This document shows, one piece after another, positions 51,916-62,324 of a stretch of DNA of 64,000 nucleotides; positions within the stretch are counted from its first letter, which is position 1; each line of letters opens with the position of its first letter. Below the pieces are notes generated by a model. The model searched no databases and was not told the DNA's origin. It worked only from the letters and a program-made list of their open reading frames with translations. Made by a program: the position numbers and the translations under genes. The DNA is taken from assembly GCF_009746565.1 (NCBI RefSeq), contig NZ_WRPN01000003.1:62001-126000 (forward strand), in the 5' to 3' direction. The stretch is from Mariniflexile maritimum. GTDB lineage: Bacteria > Bacteroidota > Bacteroidia > Flavobacteriales > Flavobacteriaceae.

Positions 51916-53826
51916 TTACTTTTGAAGGTTATAAGCATAAATGGTTTTATCGTTGGCCTTATAGTACAATACGCCCGCCAGCTCATCCACTTGGTACTCA
52001 GGCTTTTTGTCTTTAAGTACAATTTCTTTATCTACTTTGCCGGTATCCTTATTTACTTTAACGATGCCAACACCGTCATCCAATTTTGTTAATATAAACT
52101 GGGCATTTTCGGTTGCGGCCGTCGCTTTATAACGTTTCGCCATAATATCAAAAGCGGCATCGCCAATAGAGGCAAACATATCGGCAGCCCGTTTGTTTTC
52201 TTTACCATAGTCGTTATAATTGCTTAAATCGTTTGCGCTTCCGTAGCTATTTGTTCTGTTCATGCCCGCTTTTGCAGCATGCGCCATGGCCAAACCTGTT
52301 GAAGCCACGGCAATAGCACCGGCCATTACCTTCATAAAACCACTTTGCGATGGCGACTTAAAATAGGCGTTGTAGGTTTCTTTTCCATTGCTGTCCAACA
52401 ATGCTACGCTTTGCGACGAACTTAAAAACACGTTGCCGTTTCTCATTTGCATCGTATTGGCAACTTCTTTCTCGCCAAACTTTACCGTTGCAAACTCGCT
52501 AACATCGCCCGAATTGGCATCAATAGCAAACACATCGCCATCGGCAGCAATAAGATACCTGTTTTTTGCACTGTCGAACGTGGAAGCTACGGCCGCGGAA
52601 TTTTTATATTTTAATGGTTTTTTCCATACCTGATCGCCCGTTTTTAAATCTACAATATTGGCATCTTCACCCGTAATGTAAATTAAGCCCTGGGGCGATT
52701 GTGCCATAACCATAATATTGGCACCGGTTTTTAAAGGCTTTTTAAACAGTGTTTTCCCATCGAACGAAATTTTATTGATACCGCCCTGTTGGATACCGAA
52801 TAAAATACCATCGTCCTGTACATAAAAATGCTGTACCCAACCTTTGGTTTTTGGTGCTTTTTCCCATAAATCCTCTCCTGTTGCCGCACTTAAAAATGCG
52901 ATTTCCGACTCGTCGCTGGTGGCAAATACGCTGGTGCTGCCGCCCGAACTTTTATCACTCACAACGGCAATTCCTTGGGGCAAAATTTGGAAGTTCGATA
53001 CGTTGCCCTGTACTTTTCTGTCGTCTTTCCAAAGTTCGGCACCATTACTGCCAATTTTGTGGATGCGTGTATTTTTCCCGTTGGTGGTTGTTTCAAAACC
53101 ATAAATTTCCTTTTCGGTTTCATCGGCAACCATCCAGTTAACCCCTTTTATTTTACATTCCCATAAATCGTCTCCTTTGTGCGATTTTGCAATTAAACCT
53201 TGGGCAGTTGGTATAATCAACATGCTTTTTAAAAGCAATGGCACGCCAGTTACGCTAAAATCTTTTGCTATGCCCACTCGTCCTGGTTTATCCAGAAAGA
53301 AACTGTAATCGAGCTTTTGGGTAGCCAAATCATAAACCGCCACTTTGGGTGTCATTTTCTCGAATTTGCTCCCTTCCTTTTGGATACCGCTAATTACAAG
53401 TTTATTTTGTGGCAATACCACATTACAGGTATAGATTTGGTTCCAGTTATCGGTTTCAGAATTGAAGATTACCTTTCCTGTTATGTAATTTATTACAGCT
53501 CTTTTAGTTTTTGCAATACCTGCAAATTTTGAATTGGCCCCTTGCGAAACCACAATATATGGAGAAGCCGGTATAAAATCGGTTTCTTCAGGACTTAACT
53601 TCCCGAAGTTATTAAAGGAGAAAATGGGCGTATTTTGCTTGGCATCGATACCAACCAGCCCATTGTTGGTGGCTGCAACCAACACCCCTCCAACGGTTAA
53701 TGTCATTTCGTTAATAGTGGCACCTAAATCGTAGGTGCTATTGGGTGTTTCTGCTTTTTGGGCCGTAGTTGCGGTTACTGCTAGCATCCCGACTAGCAAT
53801 AGAACCATTTGGTGTAATTTTCTCAT
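51916..53826 (-). CDS. Secreted PQQ/beta-propeller-repeat protein
   Basis: A 636-residue protein from ATG 53826 with a signal peptide (MRKLHQMVLLLVGMLAVTATTAQ). Repeated blades of the form AATGEDLWEKAPK, FDGKTLFKKPLK, IVDLKTGDQVWKKPLK and IDANSGDVSEFATV fit a PQQ-like propeller. A Gly/Ala-rich helix near residues 505-535 (MAGAIAVASTGLAMAHAAKA) interrupts the blades. Binding partner or cofactor is unknown; no dehydrogenase motif is evident, so a scaffold role is more likely than catalysis. Confidence 0.75.
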   Translation of the reverse strand: MRKLHQMVLLLVGMLAVTATTAQKAETPNSTYDLGATINEMTLTVGGVLVAATNNGLVGIDAKQNTPIFSFNNFGKLSPEETDFIPASPYIVVSQGANSKFAGIAKTKRAVINYITGKVIFNSETDNWNQIYTCNVVLPQNKLVISGIQKEGSKFEKMTPKVAVYDLATQKLDYSFFLDKPGRVGIAKDFSVTGVPLLLKSMLIIPTAQGLIAKSHKGDDLWECKIKGVNWMVADETEKEIYGFETTTNGKNTRIHKIGSNGAELWKDDRKVQGNVSNFQILPQGIAVVSDKSSGGSTSVFATSDESEIAFLSAATGEDLWEKAPKTKGWVQHFYVQDDGILFGIQQGGINKISFDGKTLFKKPLKTGANIMVMAQSPQGLIYITGEDANIVDLKTGDQVWKKPLKYKNSAAVASTFDSAKNRYLIAADGDVFAIDANSGDVSEFATVKFGEKEVANTMQMRNGNVFLSSSQSVALLDSNGKETYNAYFKSPSQSGFMKVMAGAIAVASTGLAMAHAAKAGMNRTNSYGSANDLSNYNDYGKENKRAADMFASIGDAAFDIMAKRYKATAATENAQFILTKLDDGVGIVKVNKDTGKVDKEIVLKDKKPEYQVDELAGVLYYKANDKTIYAYNLQK

Positions 53827-53893
53827 TGTTGAATTTGTTTTATGGTTATACATGGTGGCATCCTATTTATTTTAAAAGACACCTTATTTGAAC

Positions 53894-54436
53894 TTAATAA
53901 GTTTGTTTTTTAAGATTGAAAGACCCTTCAATATCTTTGATGGAACCGTCGCCACCCACGTTTTTTCCTTTAAAACTAAAGGTGCCAACAACTTTTGAAT
54001 CGGTTTCTTCACTAATGGCAATGGAACCTACTTTGGTATTATCAAAAGGAGCTTGCCAAAGCTGGGTAGTGGAGGCTTGCGGATTGCTAAGGTTCACTTT
54101 GGTTTCAGAATAGGATGCCACATTGGTTATACCCAGTGTTGCTCCTGTAAAATCGTAGGTTTTGCCTGCGCCCTCATACCCAAAAACCGTCATTGAAAAC
54201 GCATTGCCATCGCTATTGGTAGCAATAATGATCAAGGTTTTACTTCCTCCGGCAGTTGATACCGTTGCAGTTGATGATTGCTCAAAAGATTTAAACGATT
54301 TTCCCGAAACATTGGCAACCAAGAGTCCAGAGGGCGCGTTACCGCCATCGCCCCCATCATCACTGGTTGAGCAAGAGGAAAATGTTACTAATGATAGTGT
54401 TAAAACAAATAGTACTAAAAAGTTTAATTTTTTCAT
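53894..54436 (-). CDS. DUF6252-like lipoprotein
   Basis: A 180-residue lipoprotein (MKKLNFLVLFVLTLSLVTFSSC). After a Gly/Asp linker, the region SGLLVANVSGKSFKSFEQSSTATV, TLIIIATNSDGNAFSMTVFG and GTFSFKGKNVGGDGSIKDIEGSFNLKKQ resembles the DUF6252-type beta-sandwich lipoproteins common in flavobacteria. Function unknown. It lies 68 bases upstream of the propeller gene on the same strand. Confidence 0.7.
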   Translation of the reverse strand: MKKLNFLVLFVLTLSLVTFSSCSTSDDGGDGGNAPSGLLVANVSGKSFKSFEQSSTATVSTAGGSKTLIIIATNSDGNAFSMTVFGYEGAGKTYDFTGATLGITNVASYSETKVNLSNPQASTTQLWQAPFDNTKVGSIAISEETDSKVVGTFSFKGKNVGGDGSIKDIEGSFNLKKQTY

Positions 54437-54516
54437 TTTTAAATAGTTTTATAATTAATAGCATTACAAAACTGCAACTTTACAAAAATGAAATCAATAC
54501 GATGAATTGCGTATAT

Positions 54517-55470
54517 TTAGAATGAGATATGTGGAAATTGGGAACAAAGCCTGTTTATTTGGGCTTTTAAATTTTGAAGAAACTGCTGGTGCGCTTCCGA
54601 ATTTGGGTTAAAAGGTTTATGCTGAAGGCCTTTTTGAATGGCTCCTACCGCTTCCATTGTTTTTGAAGCCGCTTCAGAAAACCACACGTACTGAAATTTT
54701 TCCCAAATATATTGAATGGCCGTAGCGTTGGGATGCAGCATATCTTCGGCATAAAAACGGTAATCGCGCAGTTCGTCCATCATCATTTCAAAGGAAGGAA
54801 AATAAAGCACCCTAGCCCCCAAAGAGGGAATTACTTGATGGATTGCCGTAATTAAATGGGCTTTACTTAACGTATTTTCAACAAAACCATCCTTGGTATG
54901 GCGAACGGGCGAAACCGTAAAAATGATGGATGCCTTGGGGTTTACGCTTTGTATTAATTGAGCCATGGTTTGGAGAGATTGAGCGATTTCCTCAACCGAT
55001 AACAGCTCTTTTTTAAATTGATTTTGGGGTACTTTATGGCAATTGGCAACGACTTGGTTCGATTCTAAAAACCGATACACCCATGCTGTACCTAATGTAA
55101 TAATGATGTGTGTTGCTTTGCTGATTTGCTGATTTGTTGATTTGATTTGGTTATTCAATTCTGTTAACAGATGTTCTTTTGACGATGCACTTAACCTGGA
55201 ATGGGCATCAAAACAATGCCATTGCTCGTTATGGAAAAAAATATCGTTTTCTGAATACGTTTTTTGGCTAATAACGTTTGCAACGAAGGTTTCAATGGCT
55301 TTGGGCTGAAATAAAATACCAAACGGGTTTTGAAGGGTTTGAAACTTGAAATACGTTAACTTCTCACCTATATTTTCCACAAAGCACGAGCCCAACAACA
55401 GGATGTTAGAGTGATAGTCTATTAAATTTTTAGACTGTTTTTTTAGTGGAATTATCGTTTGAAGTTTCAC
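54517..55470 (-). CDS. GSCFA-domain protein
   Basis: A 317-residue protein with ILLLGSCFVENIGEKLTYFK, the GSCF signature of the GSCFA family, which is related to SGNH/GDSL hydrolases. IITLGTAWVYR and the late motif YFYAEDMLHPNATAIQYIW (Asp/His-like pair) support a hydrolase fold. The Ser of GSCF would be the nucleophile by analogy. Substrate unknown; Bacteroidota-rich family. It lies 99 bases after alaS on the same strand. Confidence 0.9.
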   Translation of the reverse strand: MKLQTIIPLKKQSKNLIDYHSNILLLGSCFVENIGEKLTYFKFQTLQNPFGILFQPKAIETFVANVISQKTYSENDIFFHNEQWHCFDAHSRLSASSKEHLLTELNNQIKSTNQQISKATHIIITLGTAWVYRFLESNQVVANCHKVPQNQFKKELLSVEEIAQSLQTMAQLIQSVNPKASIIFTVSPVRHTKDGFVENTLSKAHLITAIHQVIPSLGARVLYFPSFEMMMDELRDYRFYAEDMLHPNATAIQYIWEKFQYVWFSEAASKTMEAVGAIQKGLQHKPFNPNSEAHQQFLQNLKAQINRLCSQFPHISF

Positions 55471-55569
55471 CTATTTAAAGTTGCAAAGTTGTATAGACAC
55501 AAAGTAACAAAGCTTGGTTTTTAATACCTTTTAAACTCTGCTACTTTGATTCTTTTAAATTTTTTTGTG

Positions 55570-58182
55570 CTATCCTAAATAATTTTTTGCTTTTTTTAGA
55601 GCTTCATCAATTCCATCGGGATATTTTCCGCCTGCGGTTGCAAAAAATGATTGGCCGCCGCCGCCGCCGTGGATGTATTTACCAAGTTCGCGCACCACTT
55701 GCCCTGCATTTAAGCCGTTGCTTGCTACCAATTCTTTTGAAATATAGCATGATAGCAATGCTTTACCATCGCTTTCGGTGGCGAACAATAAAAACAAATT
55801 ATCGTATTGTTGGCCCAATTCAAAGCTCACGTCCTTAATGCCCGTAGCATCTAAATCCAGTTTTTTAGCCAAAAATTGGATGCCGTTAATTTCGGTAAGT
55901 TCGTTTTTTAGGTCGCCTTTAATATTTTTGGCCTTTTCTTTTAACAAGGTTTCAATTTGCTTTTTTAAAGAGGCGTTTTCATCTTGTAAAAACTGTATTG
56001 CTTTTACCGGTTCCTGGGCATTATTCAAAAGTGCTTTAATTTCAAAAAAAGCCCGGTCGTGGGCTTGGTAATAATCTTTTACGGCATCGTTTGTAATGGC
56101 CTCAATACGGCGGATACCTGCTGCCACGGCACCTTCTGAAACGATTTTAAAAAACCAGATGTCGCCCGTATTTTTAACGTGCGTTCCACCACAAAGCTCG
56201 ATAGATTGCCCAAAACGGATGGCGCGCACCGTATCGCCATATTTTTCACCAAACAAACTCATGGCGCCCTCGGCAATGGCGACTTCTTTAGGGATGTTTC
56301 TTTTTTCAATAAGCGGCAATTTACCTTCAATACGCGCATTTACAAAACTCTCAACATCTTGCAGCTCGTCTTCGGTCATTTTTGAAAAATGCGAAAAGTC
56401 AAAACGCAGGTATTTGGAATGTACCGCACTTCCTTTTTGCTCTACATGCGTGCCTAAAACCTCGCGCAATGCTTGGTGCAATAAATGGGTTGCCGTGTGG
56501 TTGGACTCGGTTCTTCGGCGCTGTTTTTCATCAACCGAAGCCTTGAAAGTTCCCGTAACATCCTTAGGTAAATTTTTAGTAAAATGGATTACCACATTGT
56601 TTTCCTTTTTGGTGTCGAGTATGTAAATAATGTCGCCATGGCTATCTTCCAAATAGCCTTTGTCGCCTACTTGCCCGCCACCTTCAGCATAAAATGGCGT
56701 TAAATTGAATACCAATTGGAACATTTCCCCATCCTTTTTGGAAACCACTTTTCGGTAGCGGGTAATCTTTACATTGGTTTCAAGAAAATCATAGCCTATA
56801 AATTCCTGTACCGCGTCGTCCACTAAAACAGTCCAATCTTCGGTAGATGTTTCACTGGCTGCACGGGAGCGTGTTTTTTGTTTTTGAAGTTCTTCATGGA
56901 AACCTTTTTCGTCGAGTTTCAGTCCTTTTTCATTTAAAATAAGGGCGGTTAAATCGATAGGAAACCCGAAGGTGTCATACAATTCGAAGGCTTTTTCGCC
57001 CGAAACGGTATCAGAATCACTATCTTCAACAATGCGATTTAGCAACACCAAACCTTGGTCTAAGGTTCTTAAAAAGGATTGTTCTTCTTCCTTAATCACA
57101 TTTTCAATGAGTTGTTTTTGCGATTTCAATTCAGGAAAGGCATCGCCCATTTTTTTGCTCAACACATTTACCAATCTGTATATGAAAGGTTCTTTTTGGC
57201 CTAAAAACGTAAAGCTGTAACGAATGGCCCTTCTTAAAATACGGCGGATCACATAACCGGCGCCCGTATTGCTTGGTAATTGCCCATCGGCGATTGAAAA
57301 TGCCACGGCACGCACATGATCGGAAATGACACGAATGGCGACGTCTGTTTTTTCATCTTCGCCATAAGTTTTATTGGCTATGGTTTCAATTTCACGAATA
57401 ATGGGCGTAAACACATCGGTATCGTAATTCGATTGAACCCCTTGCAGCACCATGCACAAACGTTCAAAGCCCATGCCCGTATCAATATGTTTGTCTGGTA
57501 AGCTTTCTAAACTGCCATTGGCTTTTCGGTTGTATTGCATGAACACCAAATTCCATATTTCCACCACTTGCGGGTGGTCGTGGTTGACTAGCTCTTTACC
57601 TGAAATTTTTGCTTTTTCTTCCGCAGAACGAATGTCCACGTGTATTTCACTACATGGCCCGCAGGGGCCTTGGTCGCCCATTTCCCAAAAATTATCTTTT
57701 TTGTTCCCTTTTAAAATACGGTCTTCAGAAACGAACTGTTTCCATAAATCGTAGGCTTCGGTATCCATGGGCAGTTTATCTTCCTCGCTACCTTCAAAAA
57801 CGGTAACATATAAAATATCCTTATCGATACCGTAAACCTCGGTTAACAATTCCCAGGCCCAGGCTATGGCCTCTTTTTTAAAATAATCGCCAAAACTCCA
57901 GTTTCCAAGCATCTCAAACAAGGTGTGGTGGTAGGTATCGTAACCAACTTCCTCCAAGTCGTTGTGCTTCCCAGAAACACGCAAGCATTTTTGTGTATCG
58001 GCAATACGATTGTTTTTTGGCACTGCATTTCCCAAAAAATACTCCTTAAAAGGTGCCATACCCGAATTTACGAACATTAAGGTAGGGTCGTCCTTTAAAA
58101 CCATGGGGGCCGATGGCACGATGCTGTGCTTTTTATCTTCAAAAAAACTTAAAAATTTAGACCGTATATCTTGTGACTTCAT
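55570..58182 (-). CDS. alaS: Alanyl-tRNA synthetase
   Basis: Charges tRNA-Ala and edits Ser/Gly mischarging. 870 residues from ATG 58182 ([19 protein letters not shown]). Class II catalytic core ([55 protein letters not shown]), editing domain with [16 protein letters not shown] and the distal [12 protein letters not shown] metal motif, and C-Ala with [13 protein letters not shown]. Upstream Met at 58185 is one codon earlier and equally possible. Confidence 0.97.
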   Translation of the reverse strand: MKSQDIRSKFLSFFEDKKHSIVPSAPMVLKDDPTLMFVNSGMAPFKEYFLGNAVPKNNRIADTQKCLRVSGKHNDLEEVGYDTYHHTLFEMLGNWSFGDYFKKEAIAWAWELLTEVYGIDKDILYVTVFEGSEEDKLPMDTEAYDLWKQFVSEDRILKGNKKDNFWEMGDQGPCGPCSEIHVDIRSAEEKAKISGKELVNHDHPQVVEIWNLVFMQYNRKANGSLESLPDKHIDTGMGFERLCMVLQGVQSNYDTDVFTPIIREIETIANKTYGEDEKTDVAIRVISDHVRAVAFSIADGQLPSNTGAGYVIRRILRRAIRYSFTFLGQKEPFIYRLVNVLSKKMGDAFPELKSQKQLIENVIKEEEQSFLRTLDQGLVLLNRIVEDSDSDTVSGEKAFELYDTFGFPIDLTALILNEKGLKLDEKGFHEELQKQKTRSRAASETSTEDWTVLVDDAVQEFIGYDFLETNVKITRYRKVVSKKDGEMFQLVFNLTPFYAEGGGQVGDKGYLEDSHGDIIYILDTKKENNVVIHFTKNLPKDVTGTFKASVDEKQRRRTESNHTATHLLHQALREVLGTHVEQKGSAVHSKYLRFDFSHFSKMTEDELQDVESFVNARIEGKLPLIEKRNIPKEVAIAEGAMSLFGEKYGDTVRAIRFGQSIELCGGTHVKNTGDIWFFKIVSEGAVAAGIRRIEAITNDAVKDYYQAHDRAFFEIKALLNNAQEPVKAIQFLQDENASLKKQIETLLKEKAKNIKGDLKNELTEINGIQFLAKKLDLDATGIKDVSFELGQQYDNLFLLFATESDGKALLSCYISKELVASNGLNAGQVVRELGKYIHGGGGGQSFFATAGGKYPDGIDEALKKAKNYLG

Positions 58183-58399
58183 CAATAAAAATAGGTTACT
58201 GGATTGTTAAAATGATATTAATTGCAAAACAATTTTTATATTTACTGTTTTCAAAATAAATTAACGTAAACAAAATTGACCATTCGCAATGTTTATTATC
58301 AAAACTTTATTCGATACTATTTTGCGGGTTTGGTCGTTTGCTATTAAAAAATTATGAGTTGCATAAAATATAAAGTGCAAAAATAGCATAAATTAGGAA

Positions 58400-59371
58400 A
58401 TGAGTAAGGTAAAATATTATTACGATTCAGAATCGCTTTCGTATAAAAAAATACAGCGAAAAAAACGAAATACGGTAAAATATGCCGCGGTATTTTTGTT
58501 GGGTTCTGCGTTATTTGGATTTTTGTTTGTGTTTATTGCCAGTCAGTACATAGAATCGCCCAAAGAACGCGCCTTAAAACGGGAGTTACAAAATGCGCAA
58601 TTACAGTTTGAACTGTTAAATAAAAAAATGAAAGAAGCAGAAACCGTGTTGGCCAATGTTGCCGATAGGGACAATAATATATACCGTGTTTATTTTGAAG
58701 CTAACCCCATACCCGATGAACAGCGCAAAGCCGGATTTGGCGGTGTAAACCGTTATAAGGAATTTGAGGGTTTTGACAATTCAAAACTAATTATTGAAAC
58801 CAATAAACGTTTGGATATTCTTCAAAAACAAATCGTGGTTCAATCAAAATCATTGGATGAAATCGCAAAACTTGCCGAAGAAAAAGAAAAACTACTGGCT
58901 GCCATTCCCGCCATTCAACCAGTTAAAAACCAAGACCTTAAACGCATGGCATCAGGATTTGGAATGCGTTCGGACCCTTTTACCAAAGTGCGTAAAATGC
59001 ATTGGGGCATGGATTTTTCTGCACCACGTGGCACCCCTGTTTACGCCACCGGCGATGGGGTTGTTATAAGGGCAGACAATACCGCAACTGGGTATGGCAA
59101 CCATATTAGGATAGACCACGGTTATGGCTATGAAAGTTTATATGCCCACTTATTTAAGTACAATGTGAAGAAGAACCAAAAGGTAAATCGGGGCGACCTA
59201 ATTGGTTTTGTGGGAAGCACCGGGCGCTCTGAAGGGCCGCATTGCCATTATGAGATTTTTAAAGATGGCGAGCGCATTAACCCCATAAACTTTTACTACG
59301 GAAGCTTAACTGCCGAAGAATACAATACCATGCTAGAACATGCATCACTCGAAAACCAATCATTAGACTAA
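58400..59371 (+). CDS. M23-family peptidase (LytM), membrane anchored
   Basis: A 323-residue protein. One N-terminal membrane helix (AAVFLLGSALFGFLFVFIAS), coiled-coil region with two helices (ALKRELQNAQLQFELLNKKM; LIIETNKRLDILQKQIVVQ), and a C-terminal M23 domain with zinc ligands in HWGMDFSAPRGTPVY and GPHCHYEI, plus YGNHIRIDHGYGYESLYAHL. It cuts peptidoglycan cross-links or acts as a divisome activator. The MerR gene starts on the last base of its stop codon (59371). Confidence 0.92.
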   Translation: MSKVKYYYDSESLSYKKIQRKKRNTVKYAAVFLLGSALFGFLFVFIASQYIESPKERALKRELQNAQLQFELLNKKMKEAETVLANVADRDNNIYRVYFEANPIPDEQRKAGFGGVNRYKEFEGFDNSKLIIETNKRLDILQKQIVVQSKSLDEIAKLAEEKEKLLAAIPAIQPVKNQDLKRMASGFGMRSDPFTKVRKMHWGMDFSAPRGTPVYATGDGVVIRADNTATGYGNHIRIDHGYGYESLYAHLFKYNVKKNQKVNRGDLIGFVGSTGRSEGPHCHYEIFKDGERINPINFYYGSLTAEEYNTMLEHASLENQSLD

Positions 59372-59700
59372 TGTATATAGATTTGCCCGAAAAACGTTAT
59401 TACAGCATTGGCGAAGTTGCCAAAGCATTTGATGTAAACACATCCTTGATCCGTTTTTGGGAAAAAGAATTTGATGCACTAAAACCCAAGAAAAACGCAA
59501 AGGGCAACCGCAAGTTTACCCCCGATGATATTAAAAACCTTAAATTTATATATCATTTGGTAAAAGAACGGGGCTTCACCCTTGAAGGTGCCAAAATACA
59601 TTTAAAAGAAGAAAAGAAAGAAACCCTAAATAATTTTGAAATTATCACTAAATTAGAGGATATTAAAAATCAACTCATAAAAATAAAACAACACCTTTAA
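59371..59700 (+). CDS. MerR-family transcriptional regulator
   Basis: A 109-residue short MerR. HTH and wing: RYYSIGEVAKAFDVNTSLIRFWEKEFDALKP, NRKFTPDDIKNLKFIYHLVKERGFTLEGAKIHLKEE. The end is a short coiled coil without effector-binding Cys residues, so it is not a metal sensor of the MerR/CueR kind. Start codon overlaps the M23 stop by one base; followed by lemA after 12 bases. Confidence 0.92.
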   Translation: MYIDLPEKRYYSIGEVAKAFDVNTSLIRFWEKEFDALKPKKNAKGNRKFTPDDIKNLKFIYHLVKERGFTLEGAKIHLKEEKKETLNNFEIITKLEDIKNQLIKIKQHL

Positions 59701-59712
59701 AACCAACCTGTT

Positions 59713-60312
59713 ATGAAAAAATGGCTTATTCCCGTTATAATTATTGTTGTCATTATATTTGGCATTTACTCTTGGGCCGTAGGTATTAACAACACCGCCG
59801 TAGAATTGGAGGCCAACGCAAAAACCGCCTGGGCAAACGTTGAAAGCTCGTACCAAAGAAGAAACGACCTTATTGGAAATTTAGTAAAAACCGTACAAGG
59901 AGCTGCCGATTTTGAAAAATCGACCTTAACCGATGTGATAGCAGCTCGCGCCAAAGCCACCTCAACAACCATCGATGCAGGTAGTTTGACTCCAGAAAAC
60001 ATGGCACAGTTCCAACAGGCGCAAACCGGACTGAGCGGTGCCTTGTCAAAATTACTATTGGTTGTTGAAAGATACCCCGACCTAAAAGCCAACCAAAACT
60101 TTTTAGAACTGCAATCGCAATTGGAAGGCACCGAAAACAGGATAAACGTTGCCCGCGACCGCTACAATGAAGCTGTAAACACATACGATATTTACACCAC
60201 CAAGTTCCCTGCAAAAATACTTGCGGGCATGTTTGGCTTCAAGGAAATGGCACGTTACAAAGCCGATGCCGGCAGCGAAAAAGCACCTGATGTGGATTTT
60301 AATTTTAAATAA
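59713..60312 (+). CDS. lemA: LemA-family protein
   Basis: A 199-residue protein with an N-terminal helix anchor ([20 protein letters not shown]) and the LemA core: [80 protein letters not shown]-type pattern, and [12 protein letters not shown]. LemA normally pairs with TPM-domain proteins. Here those lie 1.5 kb further on, separated by cargo genes. Confidence 0.94.
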   Translation: [199 protein letters not shown]

Positions 60313-60402
60313 TTGAGCGTGGGCAGTAGTTGGCAATATTGAGGAAAACAACTATTACAATTAAAAAACATAGCTTACAGAACCGAACTAAAGAGTATTA
60401 AT

Positions 60403-60807
60403 ATGAAGAAATTACTTATAATTGGAATTGTCATATTCACTTTAGTTTTAGGTATATTTAGCTATAATAAATATGTTGAATATCAAATTGAGAAAGATTA
60501 TCCGGTTAAGAATTCTACAACAAACGATTTCGATTATAAAGAACCGAATAAAAATTTGAATAATGATGAGATTGCTTATGTAGCCCAAAAATTTGTGGAA
60601 AAATCTTTGAAAGCACCTTCAACTGCGAAATTTCCATCATTAATTAAATCATCAGTTAAAAAAACAAGTTCCGACTCTTATATTGTAATTTCTTACGTTG
60701 ATTCACAAAATGGATTTGGAGCAATGATTAGAACTAATTACATTGTTGAATTAAAGCAAAAAAGTAACGGAAATCTTTCTCTTGTGAACATTAAAATAAC
60801 TGAATAA
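60403..60807 (+). CDS. Small membrane-anchored protein, unrecognised
   Basis: A 134-residue protein with an N-terminal anchor (LLIIGIVIFTLVLGIFSYNK) and a soluble region (YVAQKFVEKSLKAPSTAKFP, YIVISYVDSQNGFGAMIRTN). LKAPSTAKFP is a motif known in several exported proteins of unknown function. The gene is visibly more AT-rich than its neighbours and lies between lemA and the TPM genes, so it is likely imported cargo. Confidence 0.6.
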   Translation: MKKLLIIGIVIFTLVLGIFSYNKYVEYQIEKDYPVKNSTTNDFDYKEPNKNLNNDEIAYVAQKFVEKSLKAPSTAKFPSLIKSSVKKTSSDSYIVISYVDSQNGFGAMIRTNYIVELKQKSNGNLSLVNIKITE

Positions 60808-61073
60808 CTATTCTGATTAATTAATATTCTAACGAATTGAATAAAATTATAGAAAGAAATTAGAAATTTAGTAAAAACTGCTGTAACAACAATGCATAAA
60901 CGCAATAGCAGGTAAGTGCAAAAACCGAAAGTAATTTTGTAAATTTAAGGTCTGTTATAAGCTGAAAAGTTAAAGCGCAAATCCCGCTAATGTGCTTATA
61001 CTTGACCTAAGGCATAAGCCAAGAAAAATCCAGCTAAAAATTAACATCTCGCTAAATTTCGTAAATTTAGGAA

Positions 61074-61541
61074 ATGAAAAAACAGCGAATATATTTAGAC
61101 ACTTCGGTTTTTGGTGGACTTCATGATGAAGAGTTCCAAGAATTTACCAAACCTTTATTTGAAAGAATAAAAAAATCGGAATTTGAAATAATTTTCTCAA
61201 ATATTACGGAACATGAATTGGAAAACGCACCCGAAAGCATAAAAGCAACAACCGAATTACTTCCAAAAAATTCAACGGATTATGTAAAATCGGACATTGA
61301 AACTGCCGAATTAGCAAAAAAATATATTGAAGAAGGAGTCGTAGGACCTACATCATACGCAGATTGTTTGCACATTGCATTAGCAACAATACATAACGCA
61401 AACATTTTAGTGAGTTGGAATTTTAAACATATTGTAAACGTAGTTCGAATTGTCGGTTATAATTCCGTAAATATTGCGGAAGGATATAAACCAATCGATA
61501 TTCGTTCGCCAAGAGAATTGATGACTTATGAAACTGAATAG
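61074..61541 (+). CDS. PIN-domain toxin (VapC-like)
   Basis: A 155-residue PIN protein. IYLDTSVFGGLHD supplies the first Asp, ITEHELENAPE the conserved Glu, SYADCLHIALATIHNANILVSWNFKHIV the third and fourth acidic positions with the typical SWNFKH ending. PIN toxins cleave RNA, often tRNA or rRNA sites. The gene is followed after 32 bases by a small basic protein, the probable antitoxin, an unusual toxin-first order that is common for this Bacteroidota pair. Confidence 0.88.
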   Translation: MKKQRIYLDTSVFGGLHDEEFQEFTKPLFERIKKSEFEIIFSNITEHELENAPESIKATTELLPKNSTDYVKSDIETAELAKKYIEEGVVGPTSYADCLHIALATIHNANILVSWNFKHIVNVVRIVGYNSVNIAEGYKPIDIRSPRELMTYETE

Positions 61542-61573
61542 GTTCACGAATACCAATAAAAAAAGTCAAAACC

Positions 61574-61741
61574 ATGAGTAAAACTAGAGAAAAAAACACG
61601 AAAAAAACCTTTGATGCGGTAAAATATATGCGAGAGCAAAGGGACAGAATATCGAAGGACGTGATGAATTTAAGCCCAGAGGAAATAGTCAGATATTTTG
61701 AAAAGAAAAAGAGCAAAGCGCAAATAAAGCCCAGTGCCTAA
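61574..61741 (+). CDS. Probable antitoxin partner of the PIN toxin
   Basis: A 55-residue charged protein (KKTFDAVKYMREQRDRISKD, then LSPEEIVRYFEKKK). The FDAVKxMREQRDxIS motif matches short partners found beside PIN toxins in Bacteroidota. It lies 32 bases after the toxin gene and ends before the hairpin at 61776. Confidence 0.75.
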   Translation: MSKTREKNTKKTFDAVKYMREQRDRISKDVMNLSPEEIVRYFEKKKSKAQIKPSA

Positions 61742-61775
61742 ACCGTATATAAGTTATGGCATGGTCTGTACTAAC

Positions 61776-61800
61776 TTGGAAAATCCTGCCGATTTTCCAA
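61776..61800. repeat. Hairpin at right border of the TA insertion
   Basis: TTGGAAAATC and GATTTTCCAA form a perfect 10-bp stem with a CTGCC loop, followed by a segment (AAGGATTCGCAAGCCACCAC) familiar as a dispersed flavobacterial border sequence. A possible partner with ATAA and GCAATAGCAGG stands at 60890-60913. Confidence 0.55.
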
Positions 61801-61875
61801 AACCAGTTTTAAGTAGAAGGATTCGCAAGCCACCACAGCTCACTTAACTAAAATGAACCCAGAACCAAACAAAAT

Positions 61876-62316
61876 ATGTCCAATAAAGTTGAAGCATTTT
61901 TAACCGCCAAGGAAGAACAAGACGTTATTGAAGCTATTCGTTTAGCCGAATTGAACACCTCGGGCGAAATTCGGGTTCATTTAGAAAAAACCGCTCATGG
62001 CGATGCTACCAATCGTGCGCTAGAGGTTTTTTATCATTTGAAAATGGACAATACCAAACTGCAAAACGCCGTACTTATTTATGTGGCGGTAAAAGACAGA
62101 ACCTTTGTTATTTATGGCGATAAAGGCATAAATAATGTGGTACCTCCCCATTTTTGGGACAGCACCAAAGATGTGATGCAAGCGCATTTTAAAACGGGCA
62201 ACTTTAAACAAGGCTTGGTTGAGGGCATCTTAAAATCGGGCGAGCAACTAAAAAAGTATTTCCCTTATACCGACTTGGATGTGAACGAACTAACTAACAA
62301 CATCTCAAAAGGTTAA
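61876..62316 (+). CDS. TPM-domain protein, short form
   Basis: A 146-residue protein: FLTAKEEQDVIEAIRLAELNTSGEIRVHLEK, ALEVFYHLKMDNTKLQNAVLIYVAVKDRTFVIYGDKGIN, GNFKQGLVEGILKSGEQLKKYFP. This is the TPM (TLP18.3/Psb32/MOLO-1) domain without a signal peptide. TPM proteins are often co-encoded with LemA. It is followed by the long TPM protein after 8 bases. Confidence 0.9.
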   Translation: MSNKVEAFLTAKEEQDVIEAIRLAELNTSGEIRVHLEKTAHGDATNRALEVFYHLKMDNTKLQNAVLIYVAVKDRTFVIYGDKGINNVVPPHFWDSTKDVMQAHFKTGNFKQGLVEGILKSGEQLKKYFPYTDLDVNELTNNISKG

Positions 62317-62324
62317 AATTAAGT

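Noticed and set aside
58186-58399. Extra small gene or RNA between alaS and the M23 peptidase gene
   Set aside because: Only AT-rich divergent promoter sequence is seen; no ORF or stable hairpin stands out.
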